A stretch of 64,000 bases of DNA from Vespa crabro. Its lineage: Eukaryota > Arthropoda > Insecta > Hymenoptera > Vespidae. This document shows, piece after piece, positions 1 through 13,332 of this stretch. The first letter of the stretch is position 1, and each line of letters begins with the position of its first letter. A model generated the notes under the pieces. The model was given only the letters and a program-made list of their open reading frames with translations. It searched no databases and was not told the DNA's origin. Both the position numbers and the translations under genes were made by a program. The stretch covers positions 5,254,492 through 5,318,491 of the forward strand of contig NC_060964.1 in NCBI RefSeq assembly GCF_910589235.1. Reading direction: 5' to 3'.

Positions 1-151
1 AACCCGTCACCGTCTATTATTATCGTAATTAATTAAACGTCGCGTAACCGGAGAAATAACGATTAATCGCGCGAATTCCCGTTGGCTCTCTCTCTCTCTC
101 TCTCTTTCTACCTTTCAATAAACCGTTAGTTTGCGAATGAGTTTCGTGAAA

Positions 152-168
152 TATTATTATTATTATTA

Positions 169-220
<52 letters not shown>

Positions 221-263
221 CATTATAATAATTATTATTATTATTAATATTAATATTATTGTT
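152..263. repeat. (TTA)n array
   Basis: About 100 bp of TTA with two TCA interruptions, decaying into TAA/TTAATA at its right edge. A short (CT)n tract lies at 86-106. Confidence 0.93.
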
Positions 264-844
264 ATTTCTCTTTCTCTGTTTTATAAATCCTGGCTTTTCT
301 TCATATTTTACGGTTTTGTTATCCGAGTAAAATATAAGCGTATTGTAAAGAATTAAAGTGGGTACTTCCTGAAATTTTTTAATTGTATTGGTTTTCTATT
401 CATTTTCTTGGTTATGTCTATTAATTCACTTTCTCTTTGTTTTCTTGATAATATGACTAGGTCAATACATGCTTCTAAGTGATACATTCTGTGATCCGTT
501 AGAATGATTTGTTTGTTCGGTCTATTTAGATTTTCGGTGTTTGCATTTAGCCACTTAATTATTCCGAAAGAGTTACAACAGCAGCGAAATTACATAGGTA
601 TTTATGGCTTTTATGATGTTTTTGACGTTGAGTTTTGTTTCAATTACAGAGACTAAGCGATTCTTGTATATATTTATCTCTGTATTTGCTTATTGTTCAA
701 TCTGGTATTTTGTTGAAATTCCAAGTATTTGTACATTTCATCCCTCCACATTGCTTCAATGAACTCATTATTCATTGTTTCTGTTTTCACTACGAACTCA
801 TTTCTCTGTTATCATTCTCAATATATTTGTATATTGTGCATTTC

Positions 845-917
<73 letters not shown>

Positions 918-960
918 GTTATTGTTATTGTTATTGTTATTGTCATTGTTATTGTTATTT
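845..960. repeat. (TTA)n passing into (TTATTG)n
   Basis: Pure TTA to about 915, then hexanucleotide TTATTG repeated about seven times with one TCATTG. The hexamer looks like a mutated double TTA unit that was then amplified. Confidence 0.93.
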
Positions 961-1202
961 TAAAAGTTGAGATCCTGTGAAAGGCGTGTAAACAAGTATC
1001 AGATGACATAGCGGGTTTTATCGATTCTTAAGCGAGTCGCGACTCCATTGCCATCAAAATTAGTGACATGAAACGTTGTAGAAGTAAAGAGGGATGAGGA
1101 GGATGATGGTGAGGTAATCGAGTAAGGTAGTAAATTAATGTAGGAACAATAGATAATCGATCGGTAGGTAGATTACTTTGGAGTTTCGGTCAAAAAAAAA
1201 GG

Positions 1203-1252
1203 AAAGAAAGAAAGAAAGAGAGAGAGAAAGAGAGAGAGTGAGAGAGAGAGAG

Positions 1253-1302
<50 letters not shown>
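1203..1302. repeat. (GA)n/(GAAA)n array
   Basis: GAAA units on the left grade into about 40 bp of pure GA at 1261-1301. Confidence 0.93.
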
Positions 1303-2028
1303 GGTGAGAAACGAATCTTTCGTTCGAAAGTGCTTCCTCACGAGAGGTTGCTGGAAGAAGTAAAGAGAAGTGAAGAGATGAGAAGAGAAGAGGAAAGAAG
1401 ATGGGAGAAGTAGCATTGATTCAAAAAGTTTGCGAAACTCCCTGAGCGACGAGAAGCGTGGCTTTCGTTTTACCCAGTTCGCGTTTCACTGCCTATGTTT
1501 TTCCATTTAGGGAAAAGCTTCGAAGAAAATGGAAAAAGCGCCAGGTCATATCCCTCGATATCTGTGGCGAAGCGGTCGAAGTTGTCGAAAAATGAACTGC
1601 GACAAACGAATGACGGTGAACGTGAACGCGTCACGAATTCTCAATCGAGATTTCGATTCAGTTTTGATTCATGGTACGTTTATCTTGTTTATGACAGACA
1701 TCAGTCGTTCGATAAAACAATAAAATGCGTTATTAAATTCTTCGCATGCATTAGAAAACGCTTAACGATCTTGACATGAGTTTTCGATGTTACGTTGAAA
1801 TAATACGATCATTTTCTTTTAAACGAAATCGATTTAAAATTTTATTTTATGTACATTAGGCATCAATAAGATTACCTACTCATGATTAAACTGTATTATT
1901 ACGTTACAAAATCTTACGTAGTATCATAGACTTTTTCCTTTTCTATTCGTTCCACTCCGTCTCTCTTTTTTTCTATCTCGTTAGTGAAAAGTGGAAAATG
2001 CGAAGAACACAGTAACGATTTAAACGGA

Positions 2029-2053
2029 CGAAGAAGAAGAGGAAAAGAAGAGG

Positions 2054-2086
<33 letters not shown>
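2029..2086. repeat. (GAA)n-rich purine tract
   Basis: Mostly GAA/GGA trinucleotides, purest at 2066-2085. Confidence 0.85.
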
Positions 2087-2978
2087 TAGGAGTTAGGTAG
2101 CTACGTCGGGGAAAATTGCAGAAGACAAAAACGTGCTGACGCTAGCTTTCATTAAAATTAAGTAGAATTAAAAGTAGCGAAATTAAGAGAATTACGTATT
2201 CAAAGGAGGAAAGTTTGTTGCGCTTTGAATTAGTTCAGGACTTGACACGTTCTCTTCGAAGAAAATTCACCCTCCGATTTTATCTTCCGACCTCACTCTC
2301 TCATCGTTATTTTTACGTACGTGCCTTTTACCTTCGAGTGTATCGCGCGCGAAAAAAAAAAAAGAAAAAAAAATTATTTCACAGAACGGAGTGCGTGCTT
2401 TGGCGCGAAGAAGAAATTTTAAGTGAGCCTCCTCGCTCGAAGGAAGAAAGGGAGAGAAACTTGGAAATCGCGGTTTATTCGTTATTCAATGCGTTTGGTA
2501 TTCTTAATGAGGTCAGCGCGATTAATGAAAAATTTTCTTCGCACGTGTCTCCACGTCGGTTTATATTGTGCGGTATCCCGCACAAAAGGATCTTGTTCCT
2601 TTCGTGAAAGAGCGGAGAGACGAATTCACGAGATGACGTTAAACGAATCACTGACGACTACGTAAATCTTCCGAATTGGGTCACTGAAGGAGAAAAAGAG
2701 AAAAAAAATGCAAAGAATTCAGAACGCCAAGCGACTCGTTATATATTCCATGGTTGATTATGCCAACGCCTAGATGCTCTCTAAGCAATGATTCGACCTC
2801 GTTCGAGAAAAATCACTGACGTCGTTATTGTTTTCTTTAAGAACGATAAAAATCTAAAGAAGAAATCTTTTATTTCGATAAACTTTCTAAGATTTCAAAA
2901 GTATCGCGAAAAATGAATAAAAAAGTGTTAGCACGATCGAATGAGATCGTTAAAATAAATTTTTTTTGTGTTGCGTTT

Positions 2979-3010
2979 TCTCTCTCTCTCTCTCTCTCTC
3001 CCTCTCTCTT
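2979..3010. repeat. (CT)n array
   Basis: About 32 bp, one CCC interruption. Confidence 0.9.
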
Positions 3011-3807
3011 CTCGAATGAAATTTTATCCAAAAATATACAAAATGATCATGTTAAAATATATATTCATTATTATTCGCTTTTCAAATCACATTGTATAAT
3101 ATGAGCACATGAAAATCCCGAGAAGAGTGTGCCAGTTTTTAAATCGAACTTTGAAGTATTTTAAACGATACACGTCGGTCCGAGGGATTATCCCACGCGT
3201 GCTTTTCGGATAAAATCCCGGACACCGAAGTTCTCGACGATTTAAAAGCCAGTCGATGCATGAGTTCTCTCCACACTTACAATACAGAATTTTACAATGT
3301 CGTCGTTGAAGCAATTGCGGAATACGGAAAGGCTAAGAAGCCGTAGTATATGTACGTTGCATTGTTTCGAGAAGAGCGTTGCTTTATCGCTACAAAAGTG
3401 GCGGAATATCGCATTCATTGCGAACGACGGTAGTGGCCACTTGGACTAACCTACCCGGCGCCGCATTGCGTCCTTCCTTCCTCGTCCAACGTGTATCTTC
3501 CTTTTCAACCTTTCCACGTGTGCGTGCACGAACGTGCAACGCCGAGGGAGGATATTTATGGGCTTCCATCCATGGAAAGCGTAAATGTGCGACCGAATGT
3601 ATTCAGGAATCGATTGTACCTGCGGGGATTTGCGATTCGACCCCAGTGACCCAAGATGCGTTGTACCCGAAGGAATTAGTTCGTTAGTTTAATTATTGTC
3701 AACCGAGCGAGTTCCGACTATTATAATGCATTAAAATTACAAAGAATATCATTATACAAATCTTTTACATTATTTGTTACTTTCGTTTGAAAGATACGAA
3801 TTATGTG

Positions 3808-3875
3808 AAAAAAAACAAAAAAAAAAAAAAACAAAAAAAAAAACAAAAAAAAGAAAAAACCAAAAAGAAAAAAGG
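3808..3875. repeat. Adenine-rich tract
   Basis: Runs of A broken by single C or G, followed by no recognisable retroelement body on its left. Confidence 0.85.
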
Positions 3876-4106
3876 GATGAAGAAATTTCCGTACGAAAAT
3901 TCAACTCGAAACTTTGTTTCGATAGGAAAGACAAAAGTAGAAACGTTCTCGGCGTAAAGTAGGTACAGTGTTCTGCATTGGCAATCTTATTATTAAACTA
4001 ACGTGCAACTAGAGAAGGAAGAAAGGAATTAATGCAATTCCAATTAGCCGAACCCACTAGTCTCGCAGTCGTTCCTCGTAGCTTCTGTGTTTCTTTAGAA
4101 AGACAA

Positions 4107-4142
4107 GCCGCCGTCGTAGAAACCAGTCAGCGGCACGGCGGC
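4107..4142. repeat. GC-rich hairpin in a CpG-rich patch
   Basis: Arms GCCGCCGT (4107-4114) and ACGGCGGC (4135-4142) are perfect complements around a 20-nt loop. The surrounding 4060-4210 is GC-rich and free of microsatellites, and ends just before a (GA)n array. An A|GTAAGT donor-like motif lies near 4180. It could be part of a 5' untranslated exon or a regulatory element, but no coding sequence follows that I can support. Confidence 0.45.
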
Positions 4143-4252
4143 ACGTACAACGAGGTGAATCCCGATAGAAGTCGGCCCGAGTAAGTAACTAAGCGCTATA
4201 ACGTGAGAGCGCGGAGTAGAGAAAGACGACGTGAGGGTGGAAAGGAAGAAGA

Positions 4253-4314
4253 AAGAGAGCGAGAGAGATAGAGAGAGAGAGAGAGAGAGTGAGAGAGAAA
4301 GAGAGAGAGAGACA
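4253..4314. repeat. (GA)n array
   Basis: About 60 bp with AT, GT and AA interruptions, directly downstream of the GC-rich patch at 4060-4210. Confidence 0.92.
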
Positions 4315-4964
4315 GAACCAGAGAGGACGGTAGTTGGTGAGCGTAGGTTAGAGGAGGGAGAGGGAGGAGGATGGGTAAAGCAACATCGCGGCTTGCTGGA
4401 ATTCCTAGTCCTTTGGTCCCTTGTTGAGGTGCCTCACCGGACTTCTACTTGCCCGAGTAAATCACGTGAAAACGTTAAATCGAGAGGCCATGCAAATAGT
4501 TGCTTCACGAAGCACGCGGAATATCCTTTAGACTTGCGATATCGTTAAAGGGTCACGTTAAATTTCCTATAACTTTCGCGATAGTTTCGTGGATATTTAA
4601 AAAGAAACGATCGAACGAATTTCATAACTGCGAGAAATTCGTATGTTAGAAGGTTGAAACATACGTTATATATTAGTCAATGTTAGACTTTGTATTAAAC
4701 TTTAAAACTTCAAATGATATACCGTAACATTCTAGTAGCATCGATCAAGTACTCACGCGGCAATTATCGACATTCCTGCTTCCTCAATCCAATGGATATA
4801 GGAAATAGCATTCGCTCCTTCCTCGCATTAGTCTAGAATAGTTCTCACGTTCGTGTAGTATCGTGTACTATCTCATTACGTAATAATCGAGTTGTAATAC
4901 AGAGTTAAGCACCTGCCAAGACTCGAGACACGATTACGACCCGATCGATTCGGACAATCGATGT

Positions 4965-4979
4965 TCTCTCTCTCTCTCT

Positions 4980-5032
<53 letters not shown>
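4965..5032. repeat. (CT)n array
   Basis: Nearly 70 bp, with CCTCC interruptions on the left and about 44 bp pure on the right. Confidence 0.94.
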
Positions 5033-5035
<3 letters not shown>

Positions 5036-5424
5036 AAATTAATATTCCGCATACCACTTTGCGATTTTATTTACACGAGTACGTGTCACCGCTACATAAT
5101 ATCTTAGGAATGTGTGCTCTATGAAAATACGTACGATACCTAATCGCTTCTCGGATTATTGATAATTAACTCGAGATTTATAATGCAGTTAATCTTGAGT
5201 AATCACAGGAAGTTCGCGTATATCCATCCAACACGCGAGCCACGATATATCAAACTTTGCTCGCGATATCCGTGTTCTGTCGTCGTACTCCATATCAATA
5301 TACGTAGCACACCTTCTGGAAAGGAGTTCGAGATTCCTTCCACGGTATGAGCGTCACGATAACGCCTCGAAATTTATTTCTCCTGACTCTCAACTCCTCC
5401 TCCTACCCATAGCGCTCGCTCTCA

Positions 5425-5428
<4 letters not shown>

Positions 5429-5462
<34 letters not shown>
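5429..5462. repeat. (CT)n array
   Basis: 34 bp, pure. Confidence 0.92.
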
Positions 5463-5464
<2 letters not shown>

Positions 5465-5876
5465 CTTTTTTCACCTTTCGACCTCACTCTACTCGGACGT
5501 CGAACGAAAGTTTTATCGCGAAAAAGTAGGTAGGTAACTACTACTGGACGATTCGTGGAAAAATTTACAGGGGGAATCGGAGAAGGAAGAAAAAGAAGTT
5601 TGAGAATGAAACCTATCTTGTTCGACGTCGGACGGTTAATGCATCGAAGAAGATGTACGAGTATCTTCATCGAAGCATGATCGATTAGAGCATTAGCTAG
5701 TTCACCCATTTGTCGAATCGATTCTCAGAATAGAAGAGTACCGCATATCCTCTTGCGGATGCGGAGCAAAGACTCAAGAAATAAAGAAATAGAATGTTCT
5801 CCGAGAGAAATTGTCGAGTAATCGTGTTAAACCAGCATTGGGATTTGATTAAATTTTAACTTCTGCGAGTACTATA

Positions 5877-5884
5877 TATAAAAG
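5877..5884 (+). promoter_or_regulatory. TATA-like motif
   Basis: TATATATAAAAGG around 5875-5886 matches the TATA-box consensus on the plus strand. About 25-30 bp downstream is GCCCAGAAAAG, and a (GA)n array begins there. No open frame of note follows, and AT-rich DNA gives such motifs by chance. Confidence 0.15.
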
Positions 5885-5905
5885 GAGATCAGGCTCAAAC
5901 GCCCA

Positions 5906-5924
5906 GAAAAGAAAGAAAGAGAGA

Positions 5925-5969
<45 letters not shown>

Positions 5970-5990
5970 AAAGAAAGAAAAAAGGAAAAG
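5906..5990. repeat. (GA)n/(GAAA)n array
   Basis: A pure GA core at about 5928-5963 with GAAA on both sides. Confidence 0.92.
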
Positions 5991-6215
5991 GAATGAAATA
6001 AGGAAGTTTTTCATGAATCTCTGGAAGAGGAGTACGGTCCTTTGGAAAACAAATGCGCTTCGGGGTAACTCAGCAGACCTTTCACTACGATCTGTTTTTC
6101 CTTTCTTTTATTCACTGTTTTCCTTTCGTTTTTCAAAGTGTAAAAAGGTACACGAAATAAAATTCCGACTTTCGTAACCTACATATATACGAGTATACAT
6201 ACATTCATACATACA

Positions 6216-6218
<3 letters not shown>

Positions 6219-6256
<38 letters not shown>

Positions 6257-6277
6257 TCATGTATATATATATATATA
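6219..6277. repeat. (TA)n arrays with ACATTCAT spacer
   Basis: Pure AT at 6220-6252 and 6263-6277; ACATACATTCAT words flank the first, suggesting decay of a longer compound array. Confidence 0.9.
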
Positions 6278-7096
6278 CCTCGCGCGAATAGATTAGTATA
6301 TCTCTGAATAAAATCGCTCTTTTTAACACCGCCGAATCATTTTTCTTTAACGTTGAGCGTGTAAGTCTACTTCGCAAGCTACTTCGAGCTGCCTACGTTC
6401 ATTCTCGTAACGAGAACGTAATTCCAGCGCGTTGATTTAAAAAAGAACGGAAAGTGCAAATAAGCGAGAGCCGAGAGCGACCATCAAACAGCGTAATTGT
6501 GATGTATGAAGTTAGAGGCCGATGTACGAAGACTTGGTTTGATGGATGAGAGCTCAAGAAAGTGGTGGTATGGTATGGTGTAAGGCGCTAGAACGAAATG
6601 AAATAACACGCGGTGGGGAAACTGGATGGGGATTATTATAGGCCGACGCCAACGTCGACGCTACCGTAGAGGAGAGCTTTCCTTGCAGCAAACTCCATCT
6701 GTCGATTTTCAATAAGTTTCTGATGCATCTTTTTTTTATTTTCATTTGAACTTATTGTGATATATTTTCCTTCAGCTTTTCCATACTTGATAAAAGTATG
6801 AGTTTTACTTTAATACGATATATATATATATACATATATAGTCATATATGATAGACATATAAATTGTCAAAAGCAATAATTTATTTCTGTTTTTTATCGA
6901 TTGTATTCTTTCGAGAAGAAAATCATCTTATATGGATACATTTCCCCTTATTATGAAGAAAGTTGAAGAAAGAAAAACGAGGGTCACGAACATCGAAGGT
7001 AAGGATCTCAAAATCTCTCGACGCGAGGAGTTTCTATCGACACAAAAGCTCGAATCTCATCGTAAACTTTCATAAAATCGACAAGAGGAAATGTGA

Positions 7097-7144
7097 AGAG
7101 ATTGAGATAGAGATAGAGAGAGAGAGAAAGAGAGAGAGAGAGAG
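7097..7144. repeat. (GA)n array
   Basis: GA with ATAGAGATAGAG steps at its left edge. Confidence 0.9.
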
Positions 7145-7274
7145 TCGATGCATATGCCATGGCAAAGAATATACAGAGTGGAACTCGAGTGGACTCCTCC
7201 TGCGATAGCTTATCTTATTTTCTGTGACGTGAGATATTACCGGAAGTATGCGGCCTCGAATCATAAGATCGAAT

Positions 7275-7350
7275 TCTTTTCCTTCCTTTTTTCTTCTTTC
7301 TCTTCTTCTTCTTCTTCTTTTTCTATTACTTCTTCCTTCTTCCTTCTTCT
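7275..7350. repeat. Pyrimidine-rich TTC/TTCC tract
   Basis: Mostly TTC and TTCC units; the pyrimidine strand is open in all plus frames and explains poly-S and poly-F open frames here. Confidence 0.85.
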
Positions 7351-8070
7351 CGGTTGGCACGAGGAGTGCACCGGATGTCGAGAAAAAAAAGTAAAAAGTG
7401 GAAGAAAGGTGGGATACGTTCGTCTCAAACGAATCGTTGGGCGGAACACGAGTGCGCGCTGATTTCCTGAGAAACGTGAAATCTCGCGGGTGCTATCGTT
7501 CGAACAGTGTCGTCCTCGATATATCGTCGGACTCAGTGCTGTTTGTAACGGAGGGGATTGCGAAACGTGCAGACCGCAATACCCGTTGTACGAAACATGT
7601 CCCCGGAGTACCACTCGCACCAAATTGAAACTGGTCTTTGCATTGGATTAACTCTTTGCATTTCTCGAGGCAACAACTTTCCCGGAGGCGGTCCAGTATC
7701 CTCAGTCAGAGATGCAGGTGCAATAGAAACAGCAAAACTGTCCACCATCAGTCTTCCAGTTTCTCGTCTTTTCCATGAAACTCGCGTCGTCTTTCAATCT
7801 CTTTCTACGAGAGCATCTACGAGAAACGATATCGTTCTCTGACAGTACTCTGACACTCCCCAAGGATGTTAACGGCGAAAATACGGCCGCGAGTACGCTT
7901 GATTATCTTGGTCGAGACTTTAATATACGAACCATTTCCTAGAAATGAGAATTGTTTGCACTATCTTATTCTTTTAATGTCGCTTTCTTTCAGATGAACC
8001 GACTCTTCCATCGCCGTTTTCTATTATTTTGTAAATTTCCTGCCATATTGTTTTTATTTCCGAAGAAAGG

Positions 8071-8083
8071 CAGAGAGAGAAAA

Positions 8084-8122
<39 letters not shown>
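8071..8122. repeat. (GA)n array
   Basis: About 50 bp, pure to the right of 8094. Confidence 0.92.
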
Positions 8123-8125
<3 letters not shown>

Positions 8126-9581
8126 AATAATACGTGGTCTTTTTCTTCTATCTTCATACTACTTTCCTCGTTTCGTAAAAGTATTGGACGTGTTTCTTAT
8201 ATGCCTTATAATTCGTGTTTCTCCGATAAGCTCCACCAAAGCAAAGTAATTTCTTTCTCTTCTTTATATTTAGCAGTATCTTTTACACTCAACGTCCATC
8301 GGAGGGAGACTCTCATTCCCAAAGTTCGAGGGTAATGTCGAAAACGTGCGGGTAACCTTCGAGAATCTCGACGCGACTAGAGTCAGAAGCGTTTATCTAA
8401 TGCTCTAGGGTTCGCTGATCCTGAGAGTGCGAAATTCCTCGGCAGTAATCCCCTGTAGAATCCCAAAGGTTCGCGCTGTAAATTAAACCACCCTCCCATC
8501 TTGTATCCGGTCCCTTCCGTGTCTCGGTCGCCTCGATGGGGTTGCGTCTGCGGAAGCGCAAAAAGATTAACCTTCGAGCTGGTGGCTAAAGCAAACCGAT
8601 TTCCGTCCTTCAACCGCCTTCCAATCCCAACTTCTGTTGAACTTTATCAACATCGTCATCGTCGCCGTTACCGTTCCCATTGCTTCGACGATTTATCGAA
8701 GGAAATATTATAAACGTCGTAATTTTTTTTATGTTCGTAAAGGCCGGACAAACTTTTCTTATAAGTTACGATGGAGTTGATCTAAAAGTTTCCCTACTTC
8801 GGGGTTACCACTTTAGGAACAAAATTAAGTTTGAAATTCAAATTTCTTGGGATTTCCTTTATCCTTCGATTTCGCAAAAATCGATCTTCCATCGTACAGT
8901 TTTACGAAGCTTTTACTTTTTCTCCACTTGAAAATGATAGCAAGAGAAATAAGGCATGTCGTTGAAGGTGGATATAGAATTTAGAATACAGGATCGATTT
9001 AAGGGGAGAGGAAACGATCGTATCAAGGTGCCATTAGTACGTACAATGAAATGGAACGAAATCGAATGTAATGGGAAGACACGAGAAAACGTATATATAC
9101 CTATATGGTCTCTGGGTATCATTTGGTTCGTGTTGTTGGAAGCATGTGTCTTCGTTAGGCGTCGAATAGTGCCGGTGCGAATCCACTGAATCACATAGAC
9201 TAGCTAACCATTGTAGCTTGAATTAAGCTCTAAATGCAACCTCCTCTAACCATTTTCTTTCTCTGTCCTTCACATGTCAACCGCCTACCTCTCTGAGTAC
9301 CTACTTTAAACGTCCCTTACGACTTCGAGCCAGTGAACTCTCTCGTTCCATGAACTCGGGCGAATGTGTTTTGCATGCGGGCTCTATGAATGCATTGCAA
9401 GATGTTTGAATTCCAAGTGTGTAATAGGAAGAGGACCAAGCGCCAAATCTCGACCGATTCAACGTTCTTGCCTCGACACTGGGCGATTTATATGCTCATT
9501 GAAAAAAAGTGTTTTTGCGAAAAAGCGATTAACGAAACATTATACCCAGACTCGAGAGAAAGAGAAGAGCAAAAAGAAGAG

Positions 9582-9608
9582 CAGAGAGAGAGAGAGAGAG
9601 AGAGAGAA
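9582..9608. repeat. (GA)n array
   Basis: 27 bp, preceded by mixed purines from 9554. Confidence 0.88.
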
Positions 9609-10532
9609 GGAAGAGATTGCTTTGTCAATGTCAACACTTAACGTTCCAAGTCGAGATGAAGATTCACAAGATTAGCGTGGAGATTTCCAAGGTAGAAGCT
9701 CGATTCCTGGAGAGACCACAGCGGTAGGTGGTGCATTACACGCTTGTTGCACCACTGCCAGAATTCCAAAGAGTATTTCCAAGAGAAAGGCTGCCTGCCC
9801 AAGTGGACCTGATACGCGCTTTGAGCGAGAGCCAAAACTCCTACCCCCTTTTTCACGTCACTCTACTTGCTTTCTTCTCTTTATATTATCTCGTTTATCA
9901 CTAAATCACCGTTACATCGCTCGTGCATTACTCTCTGGCAATATAAACGTTGTCTAACCATCCTTGTAACTATATTTTTCTCTTTCTCTCTTTCTCTCTC
10001 TCCTTTTATTTATTTATTTTTTTTTATTCCTAAAGAAATACATTACTTAACAAATAATTACTATTATATATCGTTAAATTTGTAAGACTGTTATAAAATC
10101 GATTATTTTTCACTTTCTTTTTATTTTTTTTCAAATACCACCAAATCATTCCAAAGCCAACGGTCAGGAATTTCTATTGAATTCTACGATGAATGAAAAA
10201 GAAGAAAAAAAAAAAAAAGAAAAGGAACGACAAAGAGTAAGGTCGAAGAATTTGTGACAATGTGTAACGATAAAGGCGCTCGTGCTTATACGTTCGTGCG
10301 TGAGTCGCATGGGAGCTACTGGGTGAAGTTCGGTGCAGAGGCGAATGTCCAGATTATATAACGACTCATTTCGGTGGCTCGTAACTCGAATTCGAAGGAT
10401 TAATTGGAGCTGTTACTCTGTCGCGACCAGACGGGACCCGAATCATGTTCATTCGAGGGTATAACCCTCCCTTAGGATGGTGGAATGTCGGCCATTTCCC
10501 TCACCCCCTTTTTCTCCCTTTTCCTCTCTCCA

Positions 10533-10536
<4 letters not shown>

Positions 10537-10570
<34 letters not shown>
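10537..10570. repeat. (CT)n array
   Basis: 34 bp after a pyrimidine-rich lead from 10501. Confidence 0.92.
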
Positions 10571-10572
<2 letters not shown>

Positions 10573-10762
10573 CGTTTTCTCTCTACACCTGATCACTCGT
10601 TTGCTTCGTCCACTGTTAAAATTCGACGACGACGTCGTAAACATCGTCTTGCTTTACCAGGAACGAACATCGAGATACCCTTGCAAATTACATTTTACAA
10701 CCGGTATCCTTGCAAAAGGTTATCTCGAATCTTGTATTTATTACTTTCGTTAAATCGATACG

Positions 10763-10764
<2 letters not shown>

Positions 10765-10812
<48 letters not shown>
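10765..10812. repeat. (CT)n array
   Basis: 48 bp, pure. Confidence 0.94.
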
Positions 10813-10814
<2 letters not shown>

Positions 10815-12604
10815 TCTGTCAATCTCTCTCGATCGTTTCTCGAGAATAGCATCGATTATCCAAACGATTAAACTTTCGATGATGAACTATCCCGCTAGGA
10901 GAAAGATGTTAATTATTATCAAATAAATTTGTTGACAAAGTTCTTGAATGAGATATTTTATCCCAGTACCTCAGAGAGAAATATGATCTAACACGGAATA
11001 AATATTCGAACGAATGAAATATATCCTTTTGGATCGACGTCAAACGTGGCGGTGACTTCGATCGGTAACTTTTCAAGATGCACGAAAATTTAACCTCGAA
11101 AAATTTTCTCGAGCTTAATATGCCAAAAGGAAAAAAAACGAAACGATAATGTGAAACGGATTTGATAGGAAATGCGAAACATTTTTTCTTTTTTTTTTTT
11201 TTTCCTAATTTTTCTAAGTAACAGATGTAATAGTTTTCAAGCTTTTTCTATATATTCATATGTGTATATATAATACTATATTAATTACTATTACTATACT
11301 ATTACTATTAATTCTATTCTTACGCTTTCTATTGTTCATTGTTTTTCATTTTCACTTTCTAATGCTTACTCCTTTATTTTCTTTCGTTTGATTGAGATTA
11401 ACAATACGATAAAAAAAGAAAAAAAACAGCAGTCTCTTCTTCATGCTTCTGACAAAGAACTCCCCCCCGCCTCCTCATGAATCTCACATACTAAACGAAA
11501 GTACAATACATTCTACGTTGAACCCTTAACCAAAAAAATAATGAAAGAAGGAAAAGAAAGGATATGAAATGAGAGAGAAAAATCGGTACGTCGACCTATG
11601 GCGAGGAATAGATTTAATTCCAAAGTGAATTTACCTTTTTTTTTTCTAGAGGAATATAACAAAGGGAAGAAGGACAGAATAGAGAAAATAGAGAAAGAAG
11701 AGAATAAGTAAATGATGAGTAAAAGAAGAAAAAAAAAAAAAAGAAAAAAAGAAAATAATGAATTACGTCGATAAGACTTTTCGATTCGAGTATTTCATTC
11801 TTCTTTCCATCGAAATTCCAGGATCAAGCGATATGTCGACGAATAAACATTCTCACCCACATCGACCGGTGATTCTAGAAAGCGACGAACTGGAAATTTT
11901 CCACTTCGATTTTATACCATCAAAATCTTCGTATTTTTTTCGATCTTCCGGTATTTCTTTCAATTTCCATTTTATCCCATTTATAATCTTGTTTATCGTT
12001 GACGTTTGCATAAACATCTTTTTTCATATATATATATATATGTATTTTATCCTAACATTTTTATCTTTTCATATTTCCAATTCATTCGTGATATATCGTC
12101 ATTTAAATCCAATTAGAAAATTTATAAATCGTTTTAATATGGATTAAAGTAAAATATTTCTTTCGTAGATAAAAAAAAAAAAAAAAACAAAAAACAAAAA
12201 ATGCGTTAAACGAGAGAATTTTTTGTGTAATATCAACAATGATCGTTCGTTGATGCGATAAAGGTTCGTTGTTTCTACAAGGGGAATGGGAAAGTCGGAT
12301 TAAGGAAGAAGGAAGATCGTCTCGTTTGGTAAGAGGAAAAGGAGACGGAAGAGGAGAATAGGAGGTGGAGAGAATCGCGTCGGTCGCTTGGCTCACGACG
12401 CTTTGTCCGTACTCGGCAATCCGGAATGCGGTTTCGTCCGGCGGCGATGCCGACGACGACGGCCATTTTTATTTGTACCTCACAGTTTCGGCCTCTTGCT
12501 CCTCGCTTTGTTCGCGTTTTCTCCTCTTTCCTGAGGCAGAGTACCGCAAAGAAAGCGGGAGATGCATGCATTCCGATCCTGAATCGCAGAATGGGGCACG
12601 AACT

Positions 12605-12627
12605 TCTCTCACTCTCTCTCTCACTCA

Positions 12628-12658
<31 letters not shown>

Positions 12659-12680
12659 TCTCTATCTCTTTCTCTTTCTT
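12605..12680. repeat. (CT)n array with CACT and TATC steps
   Basis: Pure in the middle (about 12630-12650); interruptions TCACTCAC on both sides. Confidence 0.92.
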
Positions 12681-13103
12681 TACCTCTCTTTCATCAATCG
12701 TCTCCTTCTCTTTAAACGAATCGAATCCCTTTGCCTACGTACATTTGCAATCTGAACGGGCAAACTTGTGTCCCCTAAAATTGGCAAGAAAATCTTCCGG
12801 TATCAAAGCTAAAAGTTATCGACGTTCGTAATCACAAACACGAATTTTCCTCGAGATAGTATTAAAATACGCATTTCCCAAAGTATAAACATATCTTGCA
12901 ATAAAAGTAAATCGTTTTAAATAGTAACTAATAGAATCAAAAATAATTCAGGTATGATCGTGAAAATTTTCCTTTATTTTCAATATTTTACAATGATTTT
13001 ATGAAAGAAATTTGCATAAACGTCGTTTCTCCCGCGAAGTAAGTAATCAGTGAGAAATAAAAAGAGTAAAAGGGCAACGAGACTCGAGGGAGTACAAAAC
13101 TAA

Positions 13104-13135
13104 GTGTGTGTGTGTGTGTGTGTGTGTGTTTGTGG

Positions 13136-13181
<46 letters not shown>
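13104..13181. repeat. Compound (GT)n-(GA)n microsatellite
   Basis: GT at 13104-13129, a short TTTGTGGGTAA link, then GA at 13139-13181. Alternating and homopurine tracts side by side. Confidence 0.94.
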
Positions 13182-13184
<3 letters not shown>

Positions 13185-13332
13185 GAAGATAGGTGCGAAT
13201 TTGGGTCGTCGCGGAGATTGTAGGATTTAGCGGTAGACGAGGGGAGGGTTTTGTACGAAAGGGGTTGGGGCCAATTAAGGGCGCAGCAGGCCGCTATCTC
13301 TCGTGGCCAGCCATGAGACTACCACGCACCTC

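Larger units (their letters stand above)
1..4052. other. Gene-free stretch, microsatellite-rich
   Basis: Holds the TTA, GA, GAA and CT arrays listed. Open frames at 1495-1779 and 2215-2607 are short and unlike any known protein. 3300-3690 is repeat-free and CpG-rich, with nothing recognisable in it. Confidence 0.6.
4320..9580. other. Gene-free stretch
   Basis: Between the listed arrays lie unique AT-rich segments. 7380-7860 and 8300-8640 are the most GC-rich parts and hold overlapping short frames on both strands, none with a motif I recognise. Confidence 0.6.

Noticed and set aside
7980..8000. Acceptor-like CTTTCTTTCAG before ATGAACC
   Set aside because: Pyrimidine-rich AG sites are common in this DNA; the following frame is short and has no donor that supports an exon.
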